Source: Mycolicibacterium baixiangningiae (GTDB taxonomy: Bacteria; Actinomycetota; Actinomycetes; Mycobacteriales; Mycobacteriaceae). Taken from it: 64,000 nt of DNA. Each line of letters begins with the position of its first letter. Within the stretch, counting starts at the first letter, position 1. Shown piece after piece: positions 28,053-36,245 of the stretch. The notes under the pieces are model-generated. The model was not told the origin of the DNA. It made no database searches and saw nothing but the letters and a program-made list of their open reading frames with translations. The stretch is taken from NCBI RefSeq assembly GCF_016313185.1, contig NZ_CP066218.1, positions 1,302,001 to 1,366,000 on the forward strand, in the 5' to 3' direction. The position numbers were made by a program, and so were the translations under genes.

Positions 28053-28888
28053 TTCAATTCGTCCACCAGGGCAGCACACGGTGCGGATACATCGACGGGG
28101 ACGAGATCGTCGGCCTGGACTGGTCACTGCGCGACGCCCTGGTGCTGCTGACTGCCGGACAGACCGATCGCATCACCGACGCGCGGGCCGGACGCGTGCG
28201 CCGCAGTGACGTCGCGCTGCTGCCTCCGGTGGTGCCCACCAGCCGGATCTTCTGCATCGGCATCAACTACCTGGATCATCAGGAGGAATCCAAGGACGTC
28301 TTCATGGCCAAGGTGCCGGAGGCGCCGGTGGTGTTCCTCAAGGCGCTGAGCTCGATCGCGGGTCCTGACGATGTGCTGGAACTGCCGCAGTCGCTGTCGA
28401 CGGAGTTCGACTGGGAGGCCGAACTCGGTGTCGTCATCGGTGCTCCGGCGCGCAACGTGTCGGAGAAGGAAGCCTGGGATGCGGTGGCCGGCTACACCGT
28501 CGTCAACGATGTGTCGGTACGGGACCGTCAGGTGCGCCACGTGCAATGGACCCTCGGCAAGAACGCCCCCGCATCAACTCCCATCGGCCCAGGTGTCGTC
28601 GACCGCGACACCATCGGCGTCGATCCCGACATCGAGATCACGCTGCGGGTCAACGGGACGGTCAAGCAGAACGCCTGGACCCGGGATCTGATCTTCGACA
28701 TCCCCCGGCTGATCTCCGAGATCTCCGAGGTCACACCACTTCTGCCGGGCGACATCATCGTCACCGGAACCGCTGCCGGCGTCGGGTTCAAGCGCACGCC
28801 CCCGGAGTTCCTGCGTGACGGTGACGTCGTCGAGGTCGAGATCGCCGGTGTGGGCACGTTGTCCAACCGGGTCAGGACCGAGGGCTGA
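28043..28888 (+). CDS. Fumarylacetoacetate hydrolase family protein
   Basis: 281 residues from a TTG at 28043, chosen because AAGGAGAA lies five or six bases upstream and the start (LQLVQFVHQGSTRCGYIDG) is the usual N-terminal DUF2437-like segment. The FAH core has FCIGINYLDHQEES, the metal site FDWEAELGVVIG (Glu, Glu), and the catalytic loop PLLPGDIIVTGTAAGVGFKRTPPEFL. Members hydrolyse or decarboxylate beta-keto acids and meta-cleavage products. Its overlap with the importer ATPase and its dioxygenase neighbour suggest a ring-cleavage pathway step. Confidence 0.88.
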   Translation: MQLVQFVHQGSTRCGYIDGDEIVGLDWSLRDALVLLTAGQTDRITDARAGRVRRSDVALLPPVVPTSRIFCIGINYLDHQEESKDVFMAKVPEAPVVFLKALSSIAGPDDVLELPQSLSTEFDWEAELGVVIGAPARNVSEKEAWDAVAGYTVVNDVSVRDRQVRHVQWTLGKNAPASTPIGPGVVDRDTIGVDPDIEITLRVNGTVKQNAWTRDLIFDIPRLISEISEVTPLLPGDIIVTGTAAGVGFKRTPPEFLRDGDVVEVEIAGVGTLSNRVRTEG

Positions 28889-28889
28889 G

Positions 28890-29852
28890 ATGCCGGTGGT
28901 TGGGGCGCTTTCGGCGTCGCACGCGCCTGGGATCCTCGGCTGGCCCGGAGATGTCACCGCAGAGGAGCACGCGGCGGTGTTCGCCGCCTATGACGAGCTC
29001 AAGAAGACCGTCGCCCAAGCCCAGGCCGATGTAATCATCGCGTTTCTGGACGACCACTTCGAGAACCACTTCCGCAACCTGATGCCGTCGGTCAGCATCG
29101 GTGTGGCCGAACAGCACACCGGGCCTGGCGAGCACCTCCTCGAACTCCTGAAGTTCGACGAGGTGCAGACCTTCGGCGGGGAAAAGGATCTCGCCGAGCA
29201 CATCCTGCGCACGTTGGTGGGCTCCGGCATCGACGCGGCCCGGATGAGCTCCGCGGAGTTCGGCAACAACCTGATGGTGCCGATGAAGCTGTTGCGGCCC
29301 GAGGGCGACATCCCGATCATCCCGGTGTACATCAACGTCTTCACCCCGCCGCTGATCACCATGAAGCGCGCTTACCAGGTGGGGGCGGCAGTGCGGGCCG
29401 CCGTCGAGAACGGCGACAAGCGAATCATGTTCTGGGGCACCGGTGGTCTGTCACACTGGCCGCCGATCTGGGAGCCGAGTCGCGAACCCGACGACTTCCT
29501 GGCCAGGATGAAGACGTTCCAGAACGAAGGGCGCGGTTACCTGGAGCGCGACCCCGACCTGTGGACCGACATCGGCCCGTACGAGATCAAGATGGCCGAG
29601 GAGATGGGCGACGCCTGCGTCAACCCCGAATGGGATCAGGAATTTCTGAAGCTGCTGTCCGCCGGTGACATGCAGACCCTGTTCTCCTGGACCTACGACG
29701 ACGTCGAAAAGTGCGGCGGCCACGGAGGGCACGAGATCCTCAACTGGATGGCCGTCGCCGGAGCGATGGGTGGCGCGCCGTGCGAAGTGCTCACCTACCA
29801 GCCCACACCGGCCTGGATCTGCGGTACCGGCGCGGTCCGCTACACCGTTTAG
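28890..29852 (+). CDS. LigB-type (class III) extradiol ring-cleavage dioxygenase
   Basis: 320 residues, starting MPVVGALSASHAPGILGWPG. His11 and His56 (in DDHFENHF) are placed like the two histidine iron ligands of LigB (His12, His61). The conserved LITMKRAYQVGAAVRAAVE and FWGTGGLSHWP motifs, the latter holding the catalytic His, are present, and the C-terminus is also family-like. Such enzymes open catecholic or aminophenolic rings with Fe(II) and O2. No separate LigA-type small subunit is nearby, so it is a single-chain form. Substrate unknown. The ATG starts one base after the FAH-family stop. Confidence 0.85.
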   Translation: MPVVGALSASHAPGILGWPGDVTAEEHAAVFAAYDELKKTVAQAQADVIIAFLDDHFENHFRNLMPSVSIGVAEQHTGPGEHLLELLKFDEVQTFGGEKDLAEHILRTLVGSGIDAARMSSAEFGNNLMVPMKLLRPEGDIPIIPVYINVFTPPLITMKRAYQVGAAVRAAVENGDKRIMFWGTGGLSHWPPIWEPSREPDDFLARMKTFQNEGRGYLERDPDLWTDIGPYEIKMAEEMGDACVNPEWDQEFLKLLSAGDMQTLFSWTYDDVEKCGGHGGHEILNWMAVAGAMGGAPCEVLTYQPTPAWICGTGAVRYTV

Positions 29853-29888
29853 TCATCGAACAACACAGAGAAGAAAAGAGATAGATCA

Positions 29889-30296
29889 GTGATCACCTAT
29901 CAGGACGCGGCCCTTCCCAAGTTCGGCAACTACTCCACGCTGGGGATCGGGACGCCGGGTGAGATCGTCGTGGTGGCCGGGCAGATGGGCGCGGACGCCG
30001 ACGGCAAGTTCCCCACCTCCGACGGTGCCGAGCAGGTGAAGGCCACGTACGACAATCTCGGTGTCGCGCTGGCCGCTGCCGGCCTCGGCTTCGAGAACGT
30101 CATCGGGTTCCGCACCTATGTCGTTGGGCGGGAGATGATCCCGGAGTTCATGAAGGGCCGGCTGGCGAAGTTCCCGGAGATCTACCCGTCCGGCGTCTAC
30201 CCGCCGAACACCCTGCTCATCATCGGTGGCCTGGTCGAGGAGGCGGCCCGCGTCGAGATCGAGGCACTCGCGGTGCGCCCCGCTGAAGCGTCGTGA
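29889..30296 (+). CDS. RidA family (YjgF/YER057c) enamine/imine deaminase
   Basis: 135 residues, VVVAGQMGADADGKFPTSDGAEQVKATYDNLGVALAAAGLGFENVIGFRTYVV and PPNTLLIIGGLVEEAARVEIEALAV with the conserved Arg/Glu near the C-terminus. RidA proteins hydrolyse reactive enamines and imines; some deaminate 2-aminomuconate in aminophenol pathways, which fits a dioxygenase neighbour. The start is a GTG with GAAAAGAGAT upstream. The stop overlaps the next gene by GTGA. Confidence 0.88.
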   Translation: MITYQDAALPKFGNYSTLGIGTPGEIVVVAGQMGADADGKFPTSDGAEQVKATYDNLGVALAAAGLGFENVIGFRTYVVGREMIPEFMKGRLAKFPEIYPSGVYPPNTLLIIGGLVEEAARVEIEALAVRPAEAS

Positions 30297-31180
30297 CGGT
30301 GCAGGAGGTGGCGGCCGGGCCCGCCGCGGAACCTCGGCGTTACCCGTTCCACTACGGGCGCGACACCGTGATCGCCTATCCGGTGACCGGGGCCGGCGTC
30401 ACCACCAGGGTCGTCGAATCCGGTTCCGGTGACAACGTCCTGGTGTGCCTGCACGGCGCCGGGTCCCGGGCGGACCGGTTCGTCCCGGTCATGCCGGGCC
30501 TGGTGGCCGCCGGCTTCCGGGTGCTCGCCATCGATTTCCCGGGCCACGGTTTCGCAGAGAAGCGTACCGACATCGATTACAGTGCAGCTGGTTTCGCCGA
30601 TGTGATCGCGGGTGTGCTCGATTCTCTCGGACTGTCGAAGGTGACCCTCGCCGGCACATCGCTGGGCGGTCACGTCGCGGCGCACCTCGCTGTGAACCGC
30701 ATGGACCTGGTGGCCGGCCTGGTGCTCATCGGGTCGGTCGGCGTCGGCGACTTCCCGCAGGAGTTCCACACCCCGCCGGAGGTGCTCTCCGACGGCAGCT
30801 CGGCCGGCGTTCGTCGCAAGCTGACGTTCCTGGTTTCGGACCCGGAGATGGTCACCGACGCGTGGGTGCGGGAGGAGTCGATGACGAACTCCTCGACCGG
30901 CGCCAAAGAGGCCCTGCTGCGTGTCTCGGAGTGGCTGGACACCGAGTGCAACGACGCCCGTCAGGACGCCGAGCTGGCGAAGCTGTTGCCCGAACTGCCC
31001 GTGCTGCTGGTCTGGGGCGCCGACGACAAGTGGACCCCGCCGTCGATGGGAGTCGAGGCTCAGAAGAACCTGCCCGGCGTGACGCTCGAACTGATGCCCG
31101 GGTGCGGCCACGCGCCGTACTTCGAAGATCCCGACGCGTTCGTCGAGATCGTGACCCGACACCGCGTCGGGCTCGCCTGA
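30293..31180 (+). CDS. Alpha/beta hydrolase (meta-cleavage hydrolase-like)
   Basis: 295 residues. The cap-less N-terminal region YPVTGAGVTTRVVESG leads into the oxyanion strand VLVCLHGAGSRADRF, nucleophile Ser in GTSLGGHVAAHL, acid in LLVWGADDKWTP and catalytic His in MPGCGHAPYFEDP. This is the pattern of MhpC/BphD-type C-C bond hydrolases, which split the product of extradiol cleavage, and of related esterases. GTG start overlapping RidA. Confidence 0.88.
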   Translation: MTVQEVAAGPAAEPRRYPFHYGRDTVIAYPVTGAGVTTRVVESGSGDNVLVCLHGAGSRADRFVPVMPGLVAAGFRVLAIDFPGHGFAEKRTDIDYSAAGFADVIAGVLDSLGLSKVTLAGTSLGGHVAAHLAVNRMDLVAGLVLIGSVGVGDFPQEFHTPPEVLSDGSSAGVRRKLTFLVSDPEMVTDAWVREESMTNSSTGAKEALLRVSEWLDTECNDARQDAELAKLLPELPVLLVWGADDKWTPPSMGVEAQKNLPGVTLELMPGCGHAPYFEDPDAFVEIVTRHRVGLA

Positions 31181-31205
31181 GATCCGAGCCCAAGGAGGAG
31201 TGAAC

Positions 31206-32636
31206 ATGGCCGACAGCTGGCTGCTGATCGAGAACGGCACCGTCGTCGACGGCGATGCCAACCCGCCCGTCCCCGATTGCGCTGTGCTGGTACACAATGC
31301 ACGGATCGTAAAGCTCGGTGCGGTGGACCGCGAGACCGACGTCCCGCGGGGCGCGCGACTGGAGGTGATCGACGCCCGGGGCAAGACCGTGATGCCGGGA
31401 CTGATCGACATCCACTGCCACATGACGTACGGGCTGGCGCGCACCGAGGAAGAGATCTCGATGTACACCCCTGCCGAGGTGCGGACGCTGATCGCCGCCG
31501 CCAACGTGGAGAAGGTGCTGGCCGCCGGCGTCACCTCCATCTCGCAACCGGGCGGGTCGTACTACATCGGCGTCGGATTGCGGGAAGGTATCAAGCGCGG
31601 CATCGTGCACGGCCCCCGGATGACCTCGGCCGGAAGGTATCTCACCACCAGCAACGGGCTGACGGACTGGTTCCCGGATGCCACCGGAAACCCGGAATCC
31701 AGCACCGGCAGACTTACCAACACTCCGGCCGAGATGATCGACGAGATCCGCCGCCAGAAGAAGGCCGGGGTGGACCTGATCAAGATCGCCGACAGCCCGT
31801 TTGGTGACTACCAGGCGTTCACCAACGACGAGCTGAAGATGTGTGCCGATCTCGCCCACCAGCTGGGTCTGCAGATCACCATCCACGCACGCGGCGACGG
31901 CGAGATGAACGCCGCGGTGGAGGCAGGGTTCGACCACATCATGCACGGCAACCACATGTCCGACGCCACCATCGAGAAGCTGGCCAAAAGCCAGATTCCA
32001 TTGGCACCAACTCAGTTGCTGATGCATCACATCGTCGAGTTCGCCGAGACGCTGCGGCTGCGCCCGTCCATCTCGGAGGCCACGAAGCGGATGAACGACG
32101 CGACGATGGACAGCCTGCACCGGGCGTATGCGGCCGGGGTGAAGTTCGCGATGGGCACCGACAGCGGGTTCTCGCTCGTCCCGTACGGCCAGTGGCATGC
32201 TCGCGAACTGGAGATGCTGATGCTCTACACCGGCATGAGTTCGCTGGAGGCCATTCAGGCCGGCACCAAGCACGGCGCCAACGCGATGGGCCTGCCCGAC
32301 GACCTCGGCGTGCTGGCCGAGGGCAAGCTGGCCGACATCATCGTCGTCAACGGTGACCCGGTGAAGGACATCCGCGTGCTGTACCAGCCGGGCAAGGTCG
32401 AGACCGTCGTCCTCAACGGTCAAGTGCAGTCCTTCCCGGACGACATCCGGACCCGGTTCATCCGCAACGACTACCTGCCACACGAGTACGGCTGGGATCT
32501 GTTGAGCTACGAGCGGGCTTTCGAGGGCGCCGAAACCCCGAAGACCCAGCTCGACTGGACCAGCGAGCAACGTCTCGACGTCATCAACGACGTCCGTAAG
32601 TACGAGAAGGTGGGCGGGCAACCCGCCGCGGAGTAG
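31206..32636 (+). CDS. Amidohydrolase family protein (imidazolonepropionase-like)
   Basis: 476 residues. The metal centre of the amidohydrolase superfamily is intact: DIHCHMTYG (H-x-H), the Lys in ADLIKIADSP, IHARGD, HGNH and GTDSGF with the catalytic Asp. It begins LLIENGTVVDGDA, the composite sandwich domain, and ends with the matching VNGDPVKDI. ATG at 31206 has AAGGAGGAG five bases upstream; a GTG at 31200 is too close to it. It would hydrolyse an amide or ring C-N bond, fitting a nitrogen-containing substrate. Last gene of the island; its stop is ten bases from the 35-bp repeat. Confidence 0.88.
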   Translation: MADSWLLIENGTVVDGDANPPVPDCAVLVHNARIVKLGAVDRETDVPRGARLEVIDARGKTVMPGLIDIHCHMTYGLARTEEEISMYTPAEVRTLIAAANVEKVLAAGVTSISQPGGSYYIGVGLREGIKRGIVHGPRMTSAGRYLTTSNGLTDWFPDATGNPESSTGRLTNTPAEMIDEIRRQKKAGVDLIKIADSPFGDYQAFTNDELKMCADLAHQLGLQITIHARGDGEMNAAVEAGFDHIMHGNHMSDATIEKLAKSQIPLAPTQLLMHHIVEFAETLRLRPSISEATKRMNDATMDSLHRAYAAGVKFAMGTDSGFSLVPYGQWHARELEMLMLYTGMSSLEAIQAGTKHGANAMGLPDDLGVLAEGKLADIIVVNGDPVKDIRVLYQPGKVETVVLNGQVQSFPDDIRTRFIRNDYLPHEYGWDLLSYERAFEGAETPKTQLDWTSEQRLDVINDVRKYEKVGGQPAAE

Positions 32637-32646
32637 GTCCGATCGC

Positions 32647-32681
32647 GGCCGCAGACTACCGGCCTGGACCGTTCGCTCACG
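32647..32681. repeat. 35-bp direct repeat, copy 2 (right boundary of catabolic island)
   Basis: Perfect copy of 20785-20819, 11.86 kb away, in the same orientation. It lies 10 bp after the amidohydrolase stop and 45 bp before the MoxR gene start. Copy 1 contains the kinase promoter; here the same promoter would fire into the end of the island. No transposase or integrase is adjacent. Confidence 0.85.
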
Positions 32682-32713
32682 GGGGAAGCGATGCCGCACT
32701 TGCCGGGCAGTCG

Positions 32714-32719
32714 TAGCGT
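32714..32719 (+). promoter_or_regulatory. -10 element TAGCGT of the MoxR gene (leaderless)
   Basis: TAGCGT is followed six bases later by the second of two adjacent GTG codons, at 32726, where transcription should start in mycobacteria. The first GTG at 32723 is too close. This makes 32726 the likely leaderless start. Confidence 0.5.
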
Positions 32720-32725
32720 GGAGTG

Positions 32726-34108
32726 GTGACTCAACCTCATGACCTGCCCCGGACCGTCGGCGAACTACGCGCCTCCGGCCATCGCGAGCGGGGCGTCAAA
32801 CAGGAAATCCAGGAGAACCTGCTGGCCGGACTGGCCGAAGGGCGCGACATGTGGCCCGGGATCCTGGGTTTCGAGGACACGGTGATCCCGCAGCTCGAGC
32901 GGGCGCTGATCGCCGGCCACGACGTCGTGCTGCTCGGTGAGCGCGGTCAGGGCAAGACGCGACTGCTCCGCGCGCTGACCGGTCTGCTCGACGAGTGGAC
33001 GCCCGTCATCGAGGGTTCGGAGCTCGGCGAGCACCCCTTCACCCCGATCACCCCGGCGTCGATCCGGCGGGCGGCCGATTCCGGTGATGACCTCAAGGTG
33101 GAGTGGCGCCACCGCAGCGAGCGCTACACCGAGAAGCTCGCCACCCCCGACACCAGCGTGGCCGACCTCGTCGGCGACATCGACCCGATCAAGGTGGCCG
33201 AGGGCCGCAGTCTCGGCGACCCCGAGACCATCGCCTACGGGCTGATCCCACGCGCGCACCGCGGCATCGTCGCGATCAACGAGCTGCCCGACCTGGCCGA
33301 GCGCATCCAGGTGTCGATGCTCAACGTGATGGAAGAGCGCGACATCCAGGTCCGCGGCTACACGCTGCGCCTGCCGCTCGACGTGCTGGTCGTCGCCAGC
33401 GCGAACCCCGAGGACTACACCAACCGCGGCCGCATCATCACCCCGCTCAAGGACCGCTTCGGCGCCGAGATCCGCACCCACTACCCGCTGGCACTCGCCG
33501 CCGAGGTCGGCGTCATCACCCAGGAGGCGCAACTCGCCGCGGCGGTGCCCGACCACCTGCTGCAGATCCTGGCCCGCTTCGCCCGCAACCTGCGCGAATC
33601 GCAGTCGATCGACCAGCGCTCCGGTGTGTCTGCGCGGTTCGCGATCGCGGCTGCCGAGACCGTCGCCGCGGCCGCCCGGCACCGGTCGACGATCCTCGGC
33701 GAGCAGGAGCCCGTGGCCCGCGTGGTCGACCTCGGCACCGTCGTCGACGTCCTGCGCGGGAAGCTGGAATTCGAATCCGGTGAGGAGGGGCGCGAGCAGG
33801 CGGTGCTGGAACACCTGCTGCGCCGCGCCACCGCCGACACCGCGCAACGGTTGCTGGGCGGCCTGGACGTCGGGCCGCTGGTCGCGGCCGTCGAGGAGGG
33901 TTCCCCGGTGACGACCGGTGAGCGCGTATTGGCCAAGGACGTGCTTGCCGCGCTGCCCGACCTGCCGGTGATCGATGCGATTTCGACTCGGCTGGGGGCG
34001 CAGACCGACGGTGAGCGCGCCGCCGCCGTCGAGCTGGCTCTCGAGGCGCTGTACCTGGCGAAGCGGATCGACAAGGTCGCGGGCGAAGGCGAAACCGTCT
34101 ATGGCTGA
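32726..34108 (+). CDS. MoxR-type AAA+ ATPase (Rv0958-like, magnesium-chelatase subunit family)
   Basis: 460 residues. Walker A GERGQGKT, followed by a sigma-54/MoxR insert with FTPITPASIRRAAD, Walker B GIVAINELPDL, sensor VLVVASANPEDYTN and arginine finger LKDRFGAEIRTHYP. MoxR ATPases act as chaperones with VWA-domain partners, and the next gene is exactly such a protein with an 8-base overlap. It corresponds to Rv0958. Start chosen from the promoter geometry (32726); 32723 adds one residue. The C-terminal half is helical and Ala-rich. Confidence 0.9.
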   Translation: MTQPHDLPRTVGELRASGHRERGVKQEIQENLLAGLAEGRDMWPGILGFEDTVIPQLERALIAGHDVVLLGERGQGKTRLLRALTGLLDEWTPVIEGSELGEHPFTPITPASIRRAADSGDDLKVEWRHRSERYTEKLATPDTSVADLVGDIDPIKVAEGRSLGDPETIAYGLIPRAHRGIVAINELPDLAERIQVSMLNVMEERDIQVRGYTLRLPLDVLVVASANPEDYTNRGRIITPLKDRFGAEIRTHYPLALAAEVGVITQEAQLAAAVPDHLLQILARFARNLRESQSIDQRSGVSARFAIAAAETVAAAARHRSTILGEQEPVARVVDLGTVVDVLRGKLEFESGEEGREQAVLEHLLRRATADTAQRLLGGLDVGPLVAAVEEGSPVTTGERVLAKDVLAALPDLPVIDAISTRLGAQTDGERAAAVELALEALYLAKRIDKVAGEGETVYG

Positions 34109-36128
34109 TTCCGGCGGCCGGCGCCGGGCCCACGGCCGGTCGTCCCGATACTCCCGCTACACCGGCGGGCCCGATCCGCTGGCCCCGCCGGTGGATCTGC
34201 GCGAGGCGCTCGAGCAGATCGGCGAGGACGTGATGGAGGGCAGCTCGCCCCGGCGCGCCCTGTCCGAGATGCTCCGGCGAGGAACGAAGAACATGCGCGG
34301 CGCCGACCGGCTGGCCGCCGAGGCCAACCGGCGGCGGCGAGAGTTGTTGGCGCGCAACAACCTCGATGGCACCCTGCAGGAGATCAAGAAGCTTCTCGAC
34401 GATGCGGTGCTCGCCGAGCGCAAGGAACTCGCCCGCGCCCTCGATGACGACGCCCGCTTCGCCGAGATGCAGATCGAGTCGCTCTCACCATCGCCTGCCA
34501 AGGCCGTCCAGGAGCTGAGCGACTACGAGTGGCGCAGCCCCGAGGCCCGCGAGAAGTACGACCAGATCAAGGATCTGCTCGGCCGCGAGATGCTCGACCA
34601 GCGGTTCGCCGGGATGAAGCAGGCGCTGGAGAACGCGACCGACGAGGACCGTCAGCGCGTCAACGAGATGCTCGACGACCTCAACGGCCTGCTGGACAAG
34701 CACGCCAAGGGACAAGATTCCCCAGAAGATTTTCAGGACTTCATGGCCAAGCACGGCGAGTTCTTCCCGGAGAATCCGCGCAACGTCGACGAACTGCTCG
34801 ACTCGCTGGCCCAACGCGCCGCAGCGGCGCAGCGGTTCCGCAACAGCCTCTCACCCGATCAGCGTGCCGAGCTGGACGCGCTGGCGCAGCAGGCGTTCGG
34901 TTCACCGTCGCTGATGAACGCGCTCAACCGGCTCGACTCGCATCTGCAGGCCGCACGCCCGGGGGAGGACTGGACGGGTTCCTCGGAGTTCTCCGGCGAC
35001 AATCCGCTGGGCATGGGGGAAGGTGCGCAGGCGCTGGCCGACATCGGTGAGCTCGAACAGCTCGCCGAGCAGCTCTCGCAGAGCTACGCGGGCGCCTCGA
35101 TGGACGACGTCGACCTCGAGGCGCTGGCTAGGCAACTGGGCGACCAGGCCGCCGTCGACGCCAGGACGCTGGCCGAACTCGAACGCGCACTGATGAACCA
35201 GGGCTTCCTCGACCGCGGGTCCGACGGTAAGTGGCGGCTGTCGCCGAAAGCGATGCGCCAGCTGGGTCAGGCTGCGCTTCGTGATGTGGCACAACAACTC
35301 TCGGGCCGCCACGGCGAGCGGGACACGCGGCGTGCCGGCGCGGCGGGGGAGCTGACCGGCGCCACCCGGCCCTGGCAGTTCGGTGACACCGAACCGTGGA
35401 ACGTCACCCGCACCCTGACGAATGCGGTGCTGCGGCAGGCCGGCGGGCAGGACCGGGGGATCAGCTCGGGTACGGGCACGCGCGAGATACCGCTGAGCAT
35501 CAGCGTCGACGACGTCGAGATCTCCGAGACCGAGACCAGAACACAGGCCGCGGTCGCACTGCTCGTGGACACCTCGTTCTCGATGGTGATGGAGAACCGG
35601 TGGCTGCCGATGAAGCGGACCGCACTCGCGCTCAACCATCTGGTGAGCACCCGGTTCCGCTCGGACGCGCTGCAGATCGTCGCGTTCGGCCGGTACGCCA
35701 GGACGGTGAGCGCGGCCGAACTCACCGGCCTGGAGGGCGTCTACGAGCAGGGCACCAACCTGCACCACGCGCTGGCCCTGGCCACCCGGCACCTGCGCCG
35801 GCATCCGAACGCCCAGCCCGTCATCCTGGTGGTCACCGACGGGGAACCGACCGCCCATCTCGAGGACTTCGGCGGTGACGAGGGTTCCGCAGTGTTTTTT
35901 GATTACCCGCCGCATCCGCGGACCATCGCCCACACCGTCCGCGGGTTCGACGAGGTGGCCCGGCTGGGTGCGCAGGTCACGATCTTCCGGCTGGGCAGCG
36001 ACCCTGGCCTGGCCCGGTTCATCGACCAGGTGGCCCGCCGGGTGGGAGGCCGGGTCGTCGTCCCCGATCTCGACGGCCTCGGCGCCGCGGTGGTCGGCGA
36101 CTATTTGACGTCGCGAAGACGTCGGTGA
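34101..36128 (+). CDS. VWA-domain protein, partner of the MoxR ATPase (Rv0959-like)
   Basis: 675 residues from the ATG overlapping the MoxR stop. The first 480 residues are helical and charged (repeated ALEQIGEDVMEG, DDDARFAEMQIES, LDKHAKGQD), the last 190 a von Willebrand A domain with MIDAS motif VDTSFSM starting at D490 and the later GTNLHHAL and VTDGEPTAHLED. MoxR/VWA pairs assemble or mature protein complexes, often metal-dependent; the target here is unknown. The frame opens earlier, but inside the MoxR gene. Confidence 0.9.
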   Translation: MADSGGRRRAHGRSSRYSRYTGGPDPLAPPVDLREALEQIGEDVMEGSSPRRALSEMLRRGTKNMRGADRLAAEANRRRRELLARNNLDGTLQEIKKLLDDAVLAERKELARALDDDARFAEMQIESLSPSPAKAVQELSDYEWRSPEAREKYDQIKDLLGREMLDQRFAGMKQALENATDEDRQRVNEMLDDLNGLLDKHAKGQDSPEDFQDFMAKHGEFFPENPRNVDELLDSLAQRAAAAQRFRNSLSPDQRAELDALAQQAFGSPSLMNALNRLDSHLQAARPGEDWTGSSEFSGDNPLGMGEGAQALADIGELEQLAEQLSQSYAGASMDDVDLEALARQLGDQAAVDARTLAELERALMNQGFLDRGSDGKWRLSPKAMRQLGQAALRDVAQQLSGRHGERDTRRAGAAGELTGATRPWQFGDTEPWNVTRTLTNAVLRQAGGQDRGISSGTGTREIPLSISVDDVEISETETRTQAAVALLVDTSFSMVMENRWLPMKRTALALNHLVSTRFRSDALQIVAFGRYARTVSAAELTGLEGVYEQGTNLHHALALATRHLRRHPNAQPVILVVTDGEPTAHLEDFGGDEGSAVFFDYPPHPRTIAHTVRGFDEVARLGAQVTIFRLGSDPGLARFIDQVARRVGGRVVVPDLDGLGAAVVGDYLTSRRRR

Positions 36129-36245
36129 GCCCGCACGTCGCCTCTATCGAACCCTGTCTCCCTGCGCTATTGTTTGCTGAATTCACAGCGTCCGGTCGGG
36201 TCGGGGGAGGCCCGAAGCGGACGGTGCACAGGTTGAGGGGAATCA

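Noticed and set aside
30852..32699. Long frame antisense to the amidohydrolase and alpha/beta hydrolase genes
   Set aside because: Both sense genes have intact catalytic motifs; the antisense translation has none.
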